Below the pieces are notes generated by a model. The model worked only from the letters and a program-made list of their open reading frames with translations, made no database searches and had not been told where the DNA came from. A DNA stretch of 64,000 bases, from positions 186,001 through 250,000 of the forward strand of contig JAJIRX010000667.1 in assembly GCA_023853785.1 (NCBI GenBank), written 5' to 3'. Source of the stretch: Psilocybe azurescens (Eukaryota; Basidiomycota; Agaricomycetes; Agaricales; Agrocybaceae). This document shows positions 1 to 13,208 of the stretch, piece after piece. A program made the translations under genes and the position numbers. The stretch's first letter is position 1; each line of letters opens with the position of its first letter.

Positions 1-56
1 CTGGTCAAGCGAGAGACATCTCATTCCTTCTCATCCACCCCAGTCGTAAATTTATC

Positions 57-3000
57 ATGGCTCACGGGGACGAGGAGAGTGGTATACCCTCCATCAACAT
101 CACAGTCGACGTGCCCGCGAACTCAAATCCACACGTGTCGTCCTCATTGCCTCCATCGTCTGGCTTACTGTCACCTAATAGCCCATCAAATCCATATGGC
201 CCTCCCTCTCCATCTCCTTCAGACATCTCTGACTTGAGCTTTATTCCCCTTCCCCCACCCTTTCAAATCACTCCGGACACTTCCCTACTACTGTTCAGTT
301 GCGCGAGAACAGACCCGAAGACAAGTCTGGCCTCTCTTCTCTTGGACTTCTTGACCCTGGGTTGGCTACGCACAATCGCAAGGCTAGCAACGCTACGTCA
401 ATGACCGACGTGGAGTCGGATTTCCGGCACGTTCCCTCAACGACGACTTCTGTTACTCATGTTGACTATTATCCTGCTTCGCCTACTCATAGTGAGAAAA
501 GGTCTCGCGAGTCCGAGAGCGACAACAGCAAACTCGAGAAGAAGAAAGGGAAGAAGAGCAAGAAAGATGACAAGGACTCCGAGCCCACCATGACAACCCA
601 CCAGCTCGAACTTTCTCAAGACGAAGCCATTGACCCCGCCCCTTTCCGCTTCAAGCCGTACCAGCTCGCTCACATTCTCGACCCCAAGAACTTGGACGCC
701 CTCAAATCTTTTGGCGGAATCGACGGGCTTTTGCGTGGTCTTGGTACTGACGCAGAACGTGGTCTCTCCAGTACCGACGCGTCGACACAGGCGGGCGATC
801 ATCATCACCACCTTTCGGGCGCCTCGCACAAAAAGGAGTCGCACGAGCAAGAAGCGCGTCATAGCTCAGATCCTGAAAAGCTGCCTGAGATTGTCCTAAC
901 AGAACCGAGCGGAAAACTCGCGTCGCCCACCGAAAGCGACGATGGCTCAGCTATTACTGCGACACTGGCGGACAGGAGACGGGTTTTTGGTGAAAATCTC
1001 CTTCCAACCCGGATAAGCAAGACTTTGCTTCAGCTCATGTGGACTGCGATGAAAGACAAAGTTTTGGTATGTCTTATTGTTATTATCACTATTGTTTTAA
1101 ACAGTTCCTTACTCCCTTGCTCTAGATTTTGCTTTCAATCGCTGCTGCTATTTCTCTGGCACTTGGTCTTTTCCAAGATTTCGGAACACCTCGTGAACCT
1201 GGCGAACCTCCCGTGGATTGGGTTGAGGGTGTGGCCATCATTATTGCTATCAGCATCGTCGTGAGTAGCATATTTCTGCTTATTTTCTTCTAGGTCTTGT
1301 GCTTATTTTTTCCAGGTTATTGTTGGGTCAGTCAATGATTGGCAAAAGGAGCGTCAATTCAAGGCTCTGAACGAACGCAAGGAGGAGCGAGGCGTCAAAG
1401 TCATCCGAGATGGAATTGAGAAAGTAATCGACATCAAGGTTTGTTTGTTTCCTTGTATTTTTTCCGTCCAAGTTTCATTTTCAACCCTCTAAACCCTATA
1501 CAGGAAGTCGTCGTTGGTGATATTGCCCTTCTGGAACCGGGAGAGATTGTTCCTTGCGACGGTATCTTCCTTTCTGGTCACAACATCAAGTGTGATGAAT
1601 CTGGTGCTACCGGCGAATCGGACGCCATCAAGAAGGTCTCGTATCATGAGCTCATCGAGTACCATCGCAAGGCCCTTGCCGCTGGTCAGGACCCTCACGC
1701 TGGACATACGGACTGCTTCATGATCTCTGGCAGTAAAATTCTGGAAGGTGTCGGTAAGTACGTCGTTGTCGCTGTCGGAACTAAGAGTTTCAACGGTCGT
1801 ATCATGATGGGTACGTTATATCTTTTTTCTTTGCGGTCATCAGCGGTAATAAACTTATTTCGTCACAGCTTTACGTGGTGATACTGAGAACACACCTCTT
1901 CAATTGAAGCTGAATGCACTGGCTGAACTTATCGCGAAAATTGGCTCCGTGGCTGGTGCCATTTTATTCTTCTCCCTGATGATCAGATACTTCGTGCAAC
2001 TCGGCCAGAACAACCCTGTGCGGTATGTTTCCATTTATTTCCTTTAATTTCCACGCAGTGATATTAATACACAAATATTTTCGCAGTAACGCCAACGAGA
2101 AGGGAATTGCTTTCGTTAACATATTAATCATTGCTGTCACTTTGGTCGTTGTTGCTGTCCCTGAGGGTATGTCGGTATCTCACCTTTCTTTTGATCTTTT
2201 CTAATCACACTTCATGTAGGTTTACCTTTGGCTGTCACGCTTGCTTTGGCTTTTGCAACGAAGCGTATGACATACGAGAATCTTCTCGTTCGTGTTCTAG
2301 GCTCATGCGAGACCATGGCAAATGCATCCGTCATCTGTACCGACAAGACTGGCACGCTTACTCAGAACTCTATGACCGTTGTTGCAGGGTCTATCGGCAT
2401 CCACGCCAAATTTGTTCGCAATCTCAACCAGAACGCGGCGCGCTCCAACGCAGACGACAACGAGAAGTCGGCATCTGGCACTGTTTCGCGCAAACACTTT
2501 CAGGATTTCTCCATTGAGTTATCTGATCTCAACAAAGTCCTCTCACCTGCACTCCAGAATCTTCTCAATGAGGCTATCGCCGTCAACTCTACTGCTTTCG
2601 AGGATGCTGTACCCGAGGAACTGAGCATGGACGACTTGAAGAAGCAGGGGAACAAGAAGAATGCCAAGGAAGATGCACCAGTAGCCATGAAGACAGTCTT
2701 TATTGGGAGCAAAACGGAGACCGCTTTACTTGAATTCGCCAGGGAACTCAAATGGCCGGGCTTCCAACAGACTCGCAACGCAGCCGAAATCGTTCAAATG
2801 ATTCCGTTCTCTAGCGAGCGCAAGGCTATGGGCGTCGTCGTTAAGCTTCCCACCGGAGGATACCGCGCGTATTTCAAAGGAGCTAGTGAGATCCTCGCGA
2901 AGAAGTCTACTCGTCATGTCGTTGTCAGCAAGGACGGTCAGCACTCCCAAGAAGTCGAGACCGAGCCCATCGACGATCTCGCACAAGACAACATCAGCCG

Positions 3001-4856
3001 CACTATTATCTTCTACGCAAACCAGACTCTTCGCACCATCGCCATCTGCTATCGGGACTTCTCTTCCTGGCCTCCAACGGGTCTTGTGCGCGACGAAAAC
3101 AATGATGTTAGTATTTCTTTTAGGCGTATTTCATTGTTATTCTGTACTAAACTGCTATTTTTAGGTTCCTTTTGACGATTTGGCCCGCGAACTGACGCTC
3201 ATTGGTATCACTGGTATCGAAGATCCTCTCCGTGATGGTGTTCCGGACGCAGTCAGGAAATGCCACCGTGCCGGCGTCACCGTCAAGATGTGTACTGGAG
3301 ACAACGTCCTCACTGCTCGCTCTATCGCTACTCAGTGCGGCATCTTCACTAAGGGCGGCATTATCATGGAGGGCCCTGTATTCCGTCAACTCAGCCAGGC
3401 TGAAATGATCGAGATCGTTCCCCGTTTGCAGGTCCTTGCTCGTTCGTCACCAGAGGACAAGAAGATTTTGGTCGAGACTCTCAAGATGATCGGTGAAGTC
3501 GTCGGTGTCACTGGTGATGGTACCAACGATGGTCCTGCTCTCAAGACGGCCAATGTTGGTTTCTCGATGGGTATCGCTGGAACGGAAGTCGCCAAAGAGG
3601 CCTCCGATATCATCCTCATGGACGACAACTTCTCATCTATCGTCAAGGCTATCATGTGGGGTCGTTGCGTTAACGATGCCGTTCGCAAGTTCTTGCAGTT
3701 CCAGATCTCGACCAACGTCACCGCCGTCATCATCACCTTCGTGTCCGCTGTTTCTTCTGTTGAGGAGGAATCCGTCTTGTCCGCTGTACAGCTTCTTTGG
3801 ATCAACATCATCATGGACACCTTCGCTGCTTTGGCTCTCGCTACTGACCCTGCTACCGAGAAACTCCTGGAACGCAAACCTGATAAGAAGACGGCACCCT
3901 TGTTCAGCGTCGAGATGTACAAGATGATCTTGATGCAGTCCGTTTACCAGATCATCGTCATCCTCCTTTTCCATTTCCGCGGAATCGACATTCTTGGCTT
4001 CGAGCATAACGAGCATAACGACCTGAAAGTCAAGACCCTCGTCTTCAATGCTTTCGTCTTTGCGCAGATCTTCAACTCTGTCAACTGTAGGCGTCTGGAC
4101 AGCAAGCTTAACATTTTGGAGGGCATTACAAAGAATCGCTTCTTCATCGGTATCACATTACTTGGTGCGTTTCTTTATAGACCATATCCTTGCGCTAATA
4201 CTAACTCATCTATTGTATCACAGAAATTGTCATTCAGGTTCTCATCGTCTTCGTTGGAGGGGCCGCCTTCCAGGTCACTCGTATCAGCGGACGCGAATGG
4301 GGTATTTCACTCGCTCTCGGTGTCGTATCCATCCCCTGGGGTGCCGCCATTCGTTGCATGCCCACCAAACCTTTCGAAACCTTCTTTAAGTTTATCAGGC
4401 TTGTCGGTAAACCGGAGATTCTACCCACTGTCAAGCCTGACACAGACGGGTGGAGTGGCGCAATCAACCTCGTCCGCGACAACCTTGGCACTTTTGCCAA
4501 CATCCGTGGCGGCCGTCTGAGATCCTCATCTTTCGTTCTCAAAAGCCGGTCCGCACGTCTTAGCAACCAAAATGACCAGATGACAATGTATGCTTTGCTC
4601 TTTATTTTTCTTGATACCCCTTTACTGACAGTCAATGGGCAGATCTTCCGTTCTGACTATGGCTCCTACGCTTATGATTGGAGCTGTGGCCGCTGGTCAA
4701 GCATATCTACAAGCTGGCTCACTATCCGATCCTGCTCATGCTGATCCATCGAAATCCTCTGCTGCTCTATGGGAGGGCAAATTGCAAATCCACCCCGAAA
4801 CTTCCAAAGACGATCCCGTTTACCGCCAGTTTGCTGGCAAAGAAAATATTGCCTAA
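57..4856 (+). CDS. PMC1: Vacuolar/plasma-membrane type Ca2+-ATPase (P2B, PMC1 family)
   Basis: P-type ATPase that pumps Ca2+ out of the cytosol, in fungi usually into the vacuole. Ten exons fit: 57-1066, 1126-1260, 1316-1438, 1504-1810, 1869-2022, 2087-2166, 2220-3106, 3165-4164, 4224-4587 and 4643-4856, giving about 1,424 residues, a usual length for fungal PMC1. Family motifs are in order: TGES-like GATGESD (about 1610), PEGLPLAV in M4, the phosphorylation loop CTDKTGTLT (about 2337), the hinge GDGTNDGPAL (about 3514) and C-terminal membrane helices. The N-terminus is Ser/Pro-rich and disordered. The frame breaks at 246-249, where a CCCC run is one C short; adding one C restores a typical N-terminus and makes total exon length divisible by three. 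The last acceptor is 4642, chosen over 4631 because only it keeps frame. Family certain; vacuolar location inferred. Confidence 0.95.
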
Positions 4857-5498
4857 CTTATCTATTATTCATCCGACCCAATGGTCGGTCTATTTTATGC
4901 ATACATTGAAGCAAGCGTCATCAAATCGATCGACTCCTTTGGCACAACTACGCCTTTCGCGATGGCGTTTCGACCCAATCAACATACCCCACTTCAATAC
5001 CTTATATTAATCATTACCTCGTTCCCCTCAGGGGCCCTGCACCTGGCAATATCTCATAATAGCATCGTCAATTCGGTTAGAATTTGTTCACTCATTCAAT
5101 TCACTAGACTTTACGACCGGTTTCACTTTGCATTCGACCTCATGTCTTTCACATATTTCTTTTTGAGAATATCCACGCATCTGGTTTTTTCTTGTTTTTT
5201 GCAATCTCCAAAAAGAGGCGAGAATGGTGAACCCTCATGATAGAGATGTAGCTGTAGCACGACTATTACATGTATTATTTTTTAACGAATTCCAAATCAC
5301 TTGCAAATCCATGCCATTGTTTCTTGAATTTCTTGAATTTCAAATGAGTCACGTTGTGTCGTAAATGTCTTCCAAAAATGGAATGTGCCTCAACCCATTC
5401 AAACAGTGGGTGGGTTGTCCAGACTGCTTTTGATTTCTTTCACCTTCACCGTCCTCTACAACAATTCTTCAATAGAGGTCAATTGACTCTTGTATAAC
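4857..5498. other. Intergenic: PMC1 3' side and RAE1 promoter
   Basis: 642 bases between two + strand genes. AT-rich with T-rich stretches. The short ORFs here match nothing I recognise. It presumably holds the PMC1 3' UTR and the next gene's promoter. Confidence 0.5.
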
Positions 5499-7002
5499 AT
5501 GTCTTTCTTCGGAAACACGGCCTCCTCAACTGTGGGGGCCGCTGGAAATACCTCAGCTACCGCAGAAAAGGATATCGAGGTTGTCGACCCCCTTCAGATT
5601 CTATCTCTTCTCTGTCCTTCTCTACTCAAGCAGACTATCTGGCTGTTGGAAGCTGGGACAATAGTGTGCGTGTTTTTCTCTCTTCTACACGTCTTTTTTC
5701 TCACGTCGCATTATCTAGGTTCGAATCTATGAAGTAGGCACTGGAGGACAGACTCAAGGAAAGGCTATGTATCAACATCAAGGCCCTGTGTTAGATGTCT
5801 GCTGGAACAAGGTATGTAAACCAAATTTCATTTACGCGCGATCACGTTAACATAGTGTTACAGGAAGGAAACAAGATTTTCTCCGGAGGCGCAGATAATG
5901 CTGGACGCATGTTCGACGTGACCACTGGCCAAGCCGCGCAAGTCGCGCAACATGACGCCCCGATAAAAGTAGTCTCCTGGGTAGATGTTCCAGGAGCTGG
6001 AATTCTCGCAACAGGAAGTTGGGATAAAACTATCAAAGTGCGTTCATTCTTTCTCTATTTCGGTCCTTGTCTTGAACTGTCTGCCCTTGTCCATCAGTAC
6101 TGGGATCTGCGCACACCCAACCCCGTTGCAACTGTTCAACTTCCAGAACGATGCTATACTTTTGACATCCAATACCCTCTGATGGTCGTTGGCACAGCAG
6201 AACGCCATATTCAGATTTTCAACCTTTCCAACCCAAACACTGCCTACAAGGTACGGCTGTTTTATTCTGTTGTTTTGACTTCTGCTCAAAATCGACAAGA
6301 CCATTGTGTCTCCTTTGAAATGGCAAACACGCGTGGTCTCGTGCTTCACGACCTCTCCTGCTAACAGCGGCTTTGCTGTCGGAAGCGTGGAAGGTCGTGT
6401 TGCCATTCAGTAAGTACTTTAGTGATATTGTATTGGCTAAACCTCATTATTCCCTCAGATATGTTGGAAGAAAAGGATGTACAGTGAGTGGGAAATTTTT
6501 GATGTAATGCGATACTAATATGTTTTTACCAGGCACAACTTCTCATTCAAGTGCCATCGTCGCGACTCCACCCCCAACGCCAAAGACCAAGCACTAGTTT
6601 ACGCAGTTAACGATATATCCTTCCACCCAGTGCATGGAACATTTTCCACCTGTGGTTTGTTCTTTTTCGTTTTTTTCTTTTATCTTAGACCATTATTGAT
6701 CGAGGTAATAGGGTCTGACGGTACCATCCACTTCTGGGATAAGGACGCCCGCACGCGCCTAAAGAGTACGTGTCAACTCTAGATATCGCTTTGAAGACTT
6801 CTGATCTTTCTGTCTAGCTTTCGACGCCGCACCAGGGCCTATCGCTGCCACTACCTTCAATAGAAATGGCAGCATCTTTGCCTATGCCGTGTCTTATGAT
6901 TGGTCTAAGGGCCACTCAGGCATGACACCTGGGGCTCCCAACAAGATCATGCTGCATTCGTGCAAAGATGAAGAAGTGAGGAAGAGGACTGCTCGGAAGT
7001 AG
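5499..7002 (+). CDS. GLE2: mRNA export factor Rae1/Gle2 (WD40 propeller)
   Basis: WD40 protein that docks at the nuclear pore through Nup98-type nucleoporins and assists mRNA export. The start ATG at 5499 gives MSFFGNT, the usual N-terminus. Repeats visible in order include [49 protein letters not shown], a Gle2-typical [28 protein letters not shown] and [13 protein letters not shown]. The product is about 350 residues, the normal length. At least seven short introns split it; the first donor is GTGCGT at 5666. The frame breaks in exon 1 at 5588-5592: a CCCCC run must be CCCCCC to read [10 protein letters not shown] into the first WD repeat. Everything else is conserved, so I read this as a one-base consensus error, not a pseudogene. 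Confidence 0.95.
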
Positions 7003-7219
7003 GAATGGAATTTGGTGCACAGTTTTTCTCTCTTGTTTTTTTCTGCAATATCCAGTATTTTCTCTTGCTTTACTTGTTTGCGATCTGTTGCATATGTTGT
7101 GTATATTAATGATCCGAAACAAGAATCATGTTCACTTTACAACAAATAGCATTGGAAATCATTTAAATACAAAGGACAAAGTCTGGTAGATTAAGCATAT
7201 AGGTGTTACTGTTGGGTGT

Positions 7220-9496
7220 TTAATATCTAGACCCTTTACGAGGTGTAATGACAACGGGAAGCACACCCTTGAGTGTAACGAAGTAGTCCATCATATCTTT
7301 TTCCAATTGCTAGGATCATAGCCTTCCTTGAACTTCAAATCCAATTGTTGCATGATCATGCATATGACCAGGCGCATTTCCATGTACGCCAGATTCTTGC
7401 CAGCGCAATTCGTTGGACCTAGTGAGAAAGGAATGAAAGCCGCTGAGTTGTGGATGAATTCTGATGGGTTACTGAAGACTTTTGGCTCCAGTTCGATTCT
7501 CTTTTCTTCGGGGAGCCATCGCTCAGGGAAGAAGGAATCGGTCGCAGGAGCGAAATTTCGAGGATCGCGGTGGAGGCTGTACGTTGGAATGAACGCACTG
7601 TTGCCTTCAGCGAGGAAACTAGTGGATTTACATTAGTATTGCCATCGGGAGGGCTTTTAGAATATTGAAGGCGACATACTAAGACCCAAGCATCCTTCCA
7701 CCACTGCCTTTATCTGGTGTACGCTGCGATCCGCCAAGAATAGGGGGCAACAATCGCATAGCTTCGTTTCTGAGGAGAAATTAGCAACTTAGGATACCAT
7801 ATTCATTGAACATGGAGATAAACGTACATTGCGGCGTTCAGGTAAGGCATGTGCGCGTGCTTGGTACTATCCAAAACATCGTTACCAAGCTGGTCCACTT
7901 CGGCTTGCAAGCGTTTGTAAGCTGTTGGATTACACATGAGGAAAAAGAACAAATGCGTCATGGCACTTGATGTCGTGTCAGATCCTGCGATAATAGCAAG
8001 ACCGCCTGACAAGAAAATGTGGGTTTATATTCTTATAATCATATGGTATATGTTGGATAGACATACCGTCGCTGGTAACCTCGACGGCCGTGGGGCGCTC
8101 CGTAGCAACACCATCCTCGTCCATCTGTGAAAATATTCAATGATCAGTAATAATCACTGAAGAGGGTGCTACACTAAGTGCGCGTACGAACCAAGTGATG
8201 GAAGATATCTTTGTATGCAGATCCCTCATTTTTCCTCACCACCGCTCGCGATCGAGCATGGGCGCGGAAGGCCTTGAGCTCCGATGCAAATTTAGGATAG
8301 CGGAAAAAGAGTCTACCTAACCATGGAACATGGCTCATAAAGACTGCATTCCTGATTCAAATGCATGAGCATAAAGTGGCATAATGGATGTAAGTGAAAT
8401 GGCGCTTGATCTTACTTTTGACCGGCTTCCAACAAATGCCAAAGGCCAGTGACATCCCCTTGAGCCATCATCTCAGATCCTCCTCCGAATCTAGCACAAA
8501 AAAAAAAATCAGAATGAAGGTCTTTTAAGCAATTCAATCGTATCACTCACGCCAAGTCGCTCATGATATCGTAGCTGGAAGCATGTTAGACATCGGCGTA
8601 CCGCTGCAAGTATATCTAGTGAAAACCTACGTGAAGAATGAAATCCAGTTGGCAAGGTTCGCGACACCCTTCTCGGCAGCTAACGAATCAACAAGTTGGG
8701 TTGATCTTTTGACGACTAGTTCTTCATAGCCTTTGAGAGCATTGGTGCTGAAAGCTCGAGTCCACGGGCGCCTCCTACGAGTATGCTCTGTCTTGTCACG
8801 GATGGCAATCAAGGGCTTGACAGCTTCTGATTCAGGTATTCTCCCATCCCAGACTGAATAAAAATAAACCCAGACACTTTGCATCGAGAAAATTCGAAAT
8901 GCTCACATTGACCTTTGGGCAGACCCGTATTGCCCAACAGGGGTTGTATAGCATTCGCATCACATATTGAAAGTTCATTTGGACCTGAGTAAAGCGCCCT
9001 CAAGTAAACGGATTGTTCCGGACCGCAATGCGCGTCAACTTTTCCACTAACCAATTCTGACGACATTGCCGTATTGCCCGTGTAGTTTATCATAATAGAT
9101 AAACTGCTTGCCCCCAAAGAACGGAACGCGAGATAGAATTTCGACACTTTGCAGAGCAGAGGTCCAGGATACTGGGCCATTGGATGCCAAGGAGAAAGAC
9201 GATAGAGGACAATGGAGGAAACGAGAGAGGTCCAGAAAAGGGGGAACACGGTGAGCCCCGCCCATGCCAAGTTGGTTGCATGGGGCAGATAAAGAACTGA
9301 TAGCGCTGAAGGGACCGCGACGAGCAAAGCAAAGGCAACAGTTGGCTCGTATGATTCGAACTTCTTGTAGGTAAGATGCACTACCTGGGAATCTCTTGTG
9401 AGCAGGTTTTGAGCAGTCGAGCAGAAGACATACTATGCTGGCACCGACGACTCCCAAGAGAGTGTCGGTGTGCGATAACGGTGCAGTATACACCAT
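7220..9496 (-). CDS. Membrane-bound cytochrome P450 monooxygenase
   Basis: Heme-thiolate monooxygenase anchored in the ER. The start at 9496 begins MVYTAPLSHTD; intron 1 is 9385-9433. Hydrophobic N-terminal segments precede the Pro-rich hinge YPGPLLCKVSKFYLAFRSLG. Further on are the I-helix AGSDTTSSAM (about 7970), the K-helix NEAMR (ExxR), a PERW motif (FFPERW) and the heme loop FSLGPTNCAGK with the ligand Cys (about 7410). The protein ends ITPRKGSRY. It resembles the large basidiomycete P450 radiations, but I cannot assign a CYP family. The frame needs one extra G (plus-strand CCCCC at 9111-9115) to read SLGGKQFIYYDKLHG. It lies on the same strand as ERG3 and a DUF1295 gene, so a sterol or terpenoid substrate is conceivable but unproven. 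Confidence 0.92.
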
Positions 9497-11350
9497 GCTA
9501 GTAGAGATGGGGGCAGATGAGCAGTCACAAGTACTATCCGGCGGTTATAACCTGTCGCGAAATCCCAATGGAGAACAGCTAGAGCGACGGTTGAGAGTAT
9601 GTTGCCACCCAGATCTTTATATACGTCTATACTCAAGGACAATACTGTCTTAGATGCCAAACTACCAGCATGAAGCTAACCGCGGAGTGTGATACTATCG
9701 GGTTAACTGTTTCCTAAAGGAGGATCGGTAATCGGGTCGACTCGATTATTGAAAGGAGCTGGGGAAAACCTGATAAGAGGGGTTGATTTTCAGCGAGGAC
9801 GGTTGTCAAACAAGGAGTCTGCCTCCTGGTTAATACCGCAGTGCGTCCATGACTTCGGTCATCTGGTTTATAAATAGCTCATCACCGAAGCAAGTGGCTG
9901 GGCTTATGCAGGATGGCGGTTATTAGCGGATGTCGCTATTTTGCACACTTCCTTTTGCGTACGATTAGACGACATGTAAGGCGGTAGGCGGAGATGCTTG
10001 TATTAAGCGTTTGTGTTTTGTATCTCGCGGATAGCACTTGGACAGGTTAGGGAGCTCGGGCTCGGGGAGGGAAGTTACGGTTCTGGAAAAGTGGATTTCA
10101 GTAAGTGTTCGACGTACACGCAGAGGCTACGAGATGACGGGATCAGTCTAGTGCCATAAGCGAGTGGTGTTATTGCTTGAAGCCTGAGATACAAGGCAGC
10201 ATAATGCTCCTGTCTGTCCGAATCATCACCTACAAAATCTGTTCCCCAGTCCCATATAACGATCGCATAAGTACGTTTGGAACGACGGTATCGCGCGCCA
10301 CTGATATGCGCTTGTTGTGCGCTTAAATCGCGTTCGGATACTTCGTATGTGTTGCGCACTCCAACGAAGGGATCGACATATTTCATTTCATCCGACAGTA
10401 GAAGTCAGAGAGAAGCGTTCTCCAGGCCTCAAGTTTCGCCACACGCGCGCTTTGGTTTGGCTTTCGTACAGATTTAAGTCACTATTTTCACACTGCGCCA
10501 GACTCGACATTGTGGTATGACTGTTCAGATGACCAGATGTGTCGAAGTTGGACCCTGGTATACTTAGGTCGGAAAATAACAGCCGGACCCCATGTGTCCT
10601 ACTGCCCCCAAGTTTCTCACCACTTGCGTCAAGACTTGGGGAGAAAAGGATCGACTCGAGGACGTGTTTGTCAATTGTAAAGCAGATCGGTTACGCGAGT
10701 CCATTGATAAGCCCCATTGACGTGACAACGTACGACGGTAAGGCATGGCATGGACAGTTGAACACTTTTACAGCAATTACACCATTAGATATCACTGTCA
10801 GGATTCGTATCAAAGCTTCTGGAGCGTTGAATTGTGCGAAGCACATCCAAGTAATCTGCTGAGAAAAGAAAGCACTAGATAACGCGCACAGTCACAGTGA
10901 GACATTCTGTGGGTTATAAATCTATTGAAGCAAATACGAAGTGACCCCCGACAAGACAAGATTCGGTCCGCTCCGCTAGACCCCGCTTGCGATAGGTTTT
11001 TTTCCATTACCAATTGATCGATATCCGAGAGCATAAAATGCTGGATTGTAGTCCGAGGAGTTTGCTGGCTGTGTCGGAGTCAAGAGACAGAGCAGGTCAT
11101 GGCAGCTACTGCAAATTCTCCTTGTATACTACAGTATATACACAACGGTTATACAACTTTTGCCGTATAGCGCTCAGTAATAACAGCAGTCCGTAGGTTA
11201 TAAGCAGTGCCGGTGCTTCTTCATTATATAGGCGATTGACTTTCCACAGTTATCATCAGGAAAGTAACAACTAATATATATCTAGTAATAATTATACAGA
11301 TCCAGCAAAATAAAAAGTGATGGATATAACTTTTTAAACAACATCCTCGT
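9497..11350. other. 1.85-kb spacer between P450 and ERG3
   Basis: I see no recognisable gene. An intact minus-strand ORF of 103 codons (10075-10386, true ATG, begins MKYVDPF) resembles no family I know and has no evident flanking exons. The left part should hold the P450 promoter and the right end the ERG3 3' UTR. The rest may be decayed sequence. Confidence 0.5.
9618..9624 (-). promoter_or_regulatory. Possible TATA box of the P450 gene
   Basis: A TATATAA-like element lies about 120 bases upstream of the P450 start codon. Position and sequence fit a core promoter, but TATA-like strings are common in AT-rich fungal spacers. Confidence 0.3.
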
Positions 11351-12597
11351 TTACTCTTCCTTCAACGGCTTGACTTCGAGGAGGGGATCAAGACAGGATT
11401 CGGGCTGTCGATACGATCCCCCAACACGGTCCGCCCATGTGAAGTACTAAAAGGGAAAGATGATTAGCATCGACTTCAAGAGGAAAAATGACGCCAAGCT
11501 CCACTTACTTGACCGTAGTTGACAGTGAAATACAGATGGTGGAGCGTATGGTGCGCCGGTCCATTGATGGCTTTTTCAAAGATATGGCCCGTAATCATAT
11601 CTGAATCGTGGATCTACACCGGGTGGGTATGCGTATAAATAATCTTTGATAACAGTCCAAACACATATAAAACTCACGAAGATGCTCCAGAAATTCACCA
11701 AGACGAACATGATCAGATAGGTTACACGATGCAACGGGAAGATGAAGATAAAGAGATGGTATGGGACGGATTGGAAGTAGCCATCCACAGGGTGGAATGC
11801 GTGTGATCCGAATGGAGTGGGGACTGTTTGGTGGTGCAAGAGAAATCAACTAGGTGAGTATCCAAACCCATACTTGAGCGAAAAAACGTACTGATCCATT
11901 TGTGATGGGGTTTATGCAGGTGCTTATAGAAGAATGGAATATGCAGCCACCTGTGGATCCAATATATGGCGTAATCGGTGAAAAATAGGTATCTGGTGAG
12001 AAGAACAAGTGAGAATTGTGTGGCGCAAATGACTGAAAAGGATACTTACAGTGGGACCGATGCGAAAAGATAGAAATAGCCATATGTGTCCAGGCCATCA
12101 TACAGTTTGGAGTATCCTCGCACTTCGGCTTGGAACCAGGGCAGTGTCAAGAGTGTCATAACGGGGAAGGCCCGGAGACTGCACTGTATTTCCAGTGCAA
12201 CTTGATTTTTGAGGAATCGAGGGTGCCGCATCATGTCATGGTTGAAAATATATTGGTATGACAGGCCGGCGAAGAGGAAGTAGAGTACATGAATCCCAAT
12301 GAGCGTCAGAACCGACAGTGATGCGACTTGACGGGGGATATAATCTCTCGGCCAAGCTGATATTGACTGAGAGTTGCTGTATATTGACGAAGCAATCTCA
12401 CGCGTCAGAGGTGGATGCGGTAGATGAGACACGAGTCGTGACCATGTTGAAGAAGCAGAAGTGGTCGCAAATAAATTTGCGGTCGCGTTCAGGGACTTTG
12501 CGAATTCTGGAGAAGAACCGAAGGCGGAGAGAGGCACGAGATGAGCATAAACTTTGTCAAGAACCCATTCATCAGCTATGTGGAGGACGAGATCCAT
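11351..12597 (-). CDS. ERG3: C-5 sterol desaturase (lathosterol oxidase)
   Basis: Di-iron membrane enzyme of the ER that puts the C5-C6 double bond into episterol-type sterols late in ergosterol synthesis. The start at 12597 ([17 protein letters not shown]) is the usual Erg3 N-terminus. Membrane helices are followed by the three histidine boxes of the fatty-acid-hydroxylase superfamily: HRWLH and HKPHH (about 11880-11950), then HHTLHH (about 11540). [12 protein letters not shown] between boxes two and three is also typical. The protein ends [10 protein letters not shown]. Four short introns; one splits the codon after HKPHHKW, with donor GTACGT and acceptor CAG. No frame problem was seen, in contrast to many neighbours. 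Located between a P450 and a DUF1295 gene on the same strand. Confidence 0.93.
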
Positions 12598-13208
12598 TGT
12601 GAATAAGGCGGACGAGAAGATCGGACACTCAGAACCGGAGAGGGTATATAAGTAATAAAGTGCATTGACCACACTCTTTTTATTGCTTTCTGTTTTTACG
12701 TTCAACATCAGGCCACTTGCTTTTTTCCCACATCACGTGTTTCCTCAAATGATTAGATTTAAACATACAGCATCCCATCAGTTCATCACTTTGTCCAGGT
12801 CGTTCTCAATCCAACAAGTGTGCTGTTCTCGGTTGGTCCGGGTCCATGTTCATAACACAATAGGCCACAAAGTCGCTCTAAGAGTGTGGTACGACTACAT
12901 TGAAGACATAAACTGTTCACAAATTTGTCACATCTGGAATATGGTGGTGCCGCTGCCAGCAGACTTGCCGCAACACATGGAGTCCTTGACATCGATGCTA
13001 AATATAGTTCCCCTCCAGCAACCAAAAATAATCTGAATCAGCAATGATGACGGAGCTTAGAGCCGGACTGTCATTAAGAATATGAATATCATTTTGCCAC
13101 GACAAGATTTACTAGTTGTTCATTTGTCTTACAAGTACAGTTGTTACAACTTGGCCCATGTTATGTACTTACTTGGTAGATCCCCAAGGCCAGAAGATGG
13201 GGACAGAG
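12598..13208. other. Spacer between ERG3 and DUF1295 gene
   Basis: 611 bases holding the ERG3 promoter side and the 3' side of the next minus-strand gene. No supported coding exon was seen. Confidence 0.5.
12644..12651 (-). promoter_or_regulatory. Possible TATA box of ERG3
   Basis: A TATATAA-like element sits about 50 bases upstream of the ERG3 start codon, at a reasonable core-promoter distance if the 5' leader is short. Confidence 0.4.

Noticed and set aside
57..404. Short protein ending at 404 as a separate gene
   Set aside because: It is the PMC1 N-terminus read past a one-base deletion at 246-249; the PMC1 frame takes over there.
437..862. 141-codon minus-strand frame opposite PMC1
   Set aside because: Shadow of the PMC1 first exon.
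5719..5728. GGTTCGAATC, resembling a tRNA T-loop
   Set aside because: It lies at a splice junction of GLE2 and no cloverleaf arms surround it.
9497..11350. Possible transposon between P450 and ERG3
   Set aside because: No transposase motif, terminal inverted repeat or target duplication could be made out by eye.
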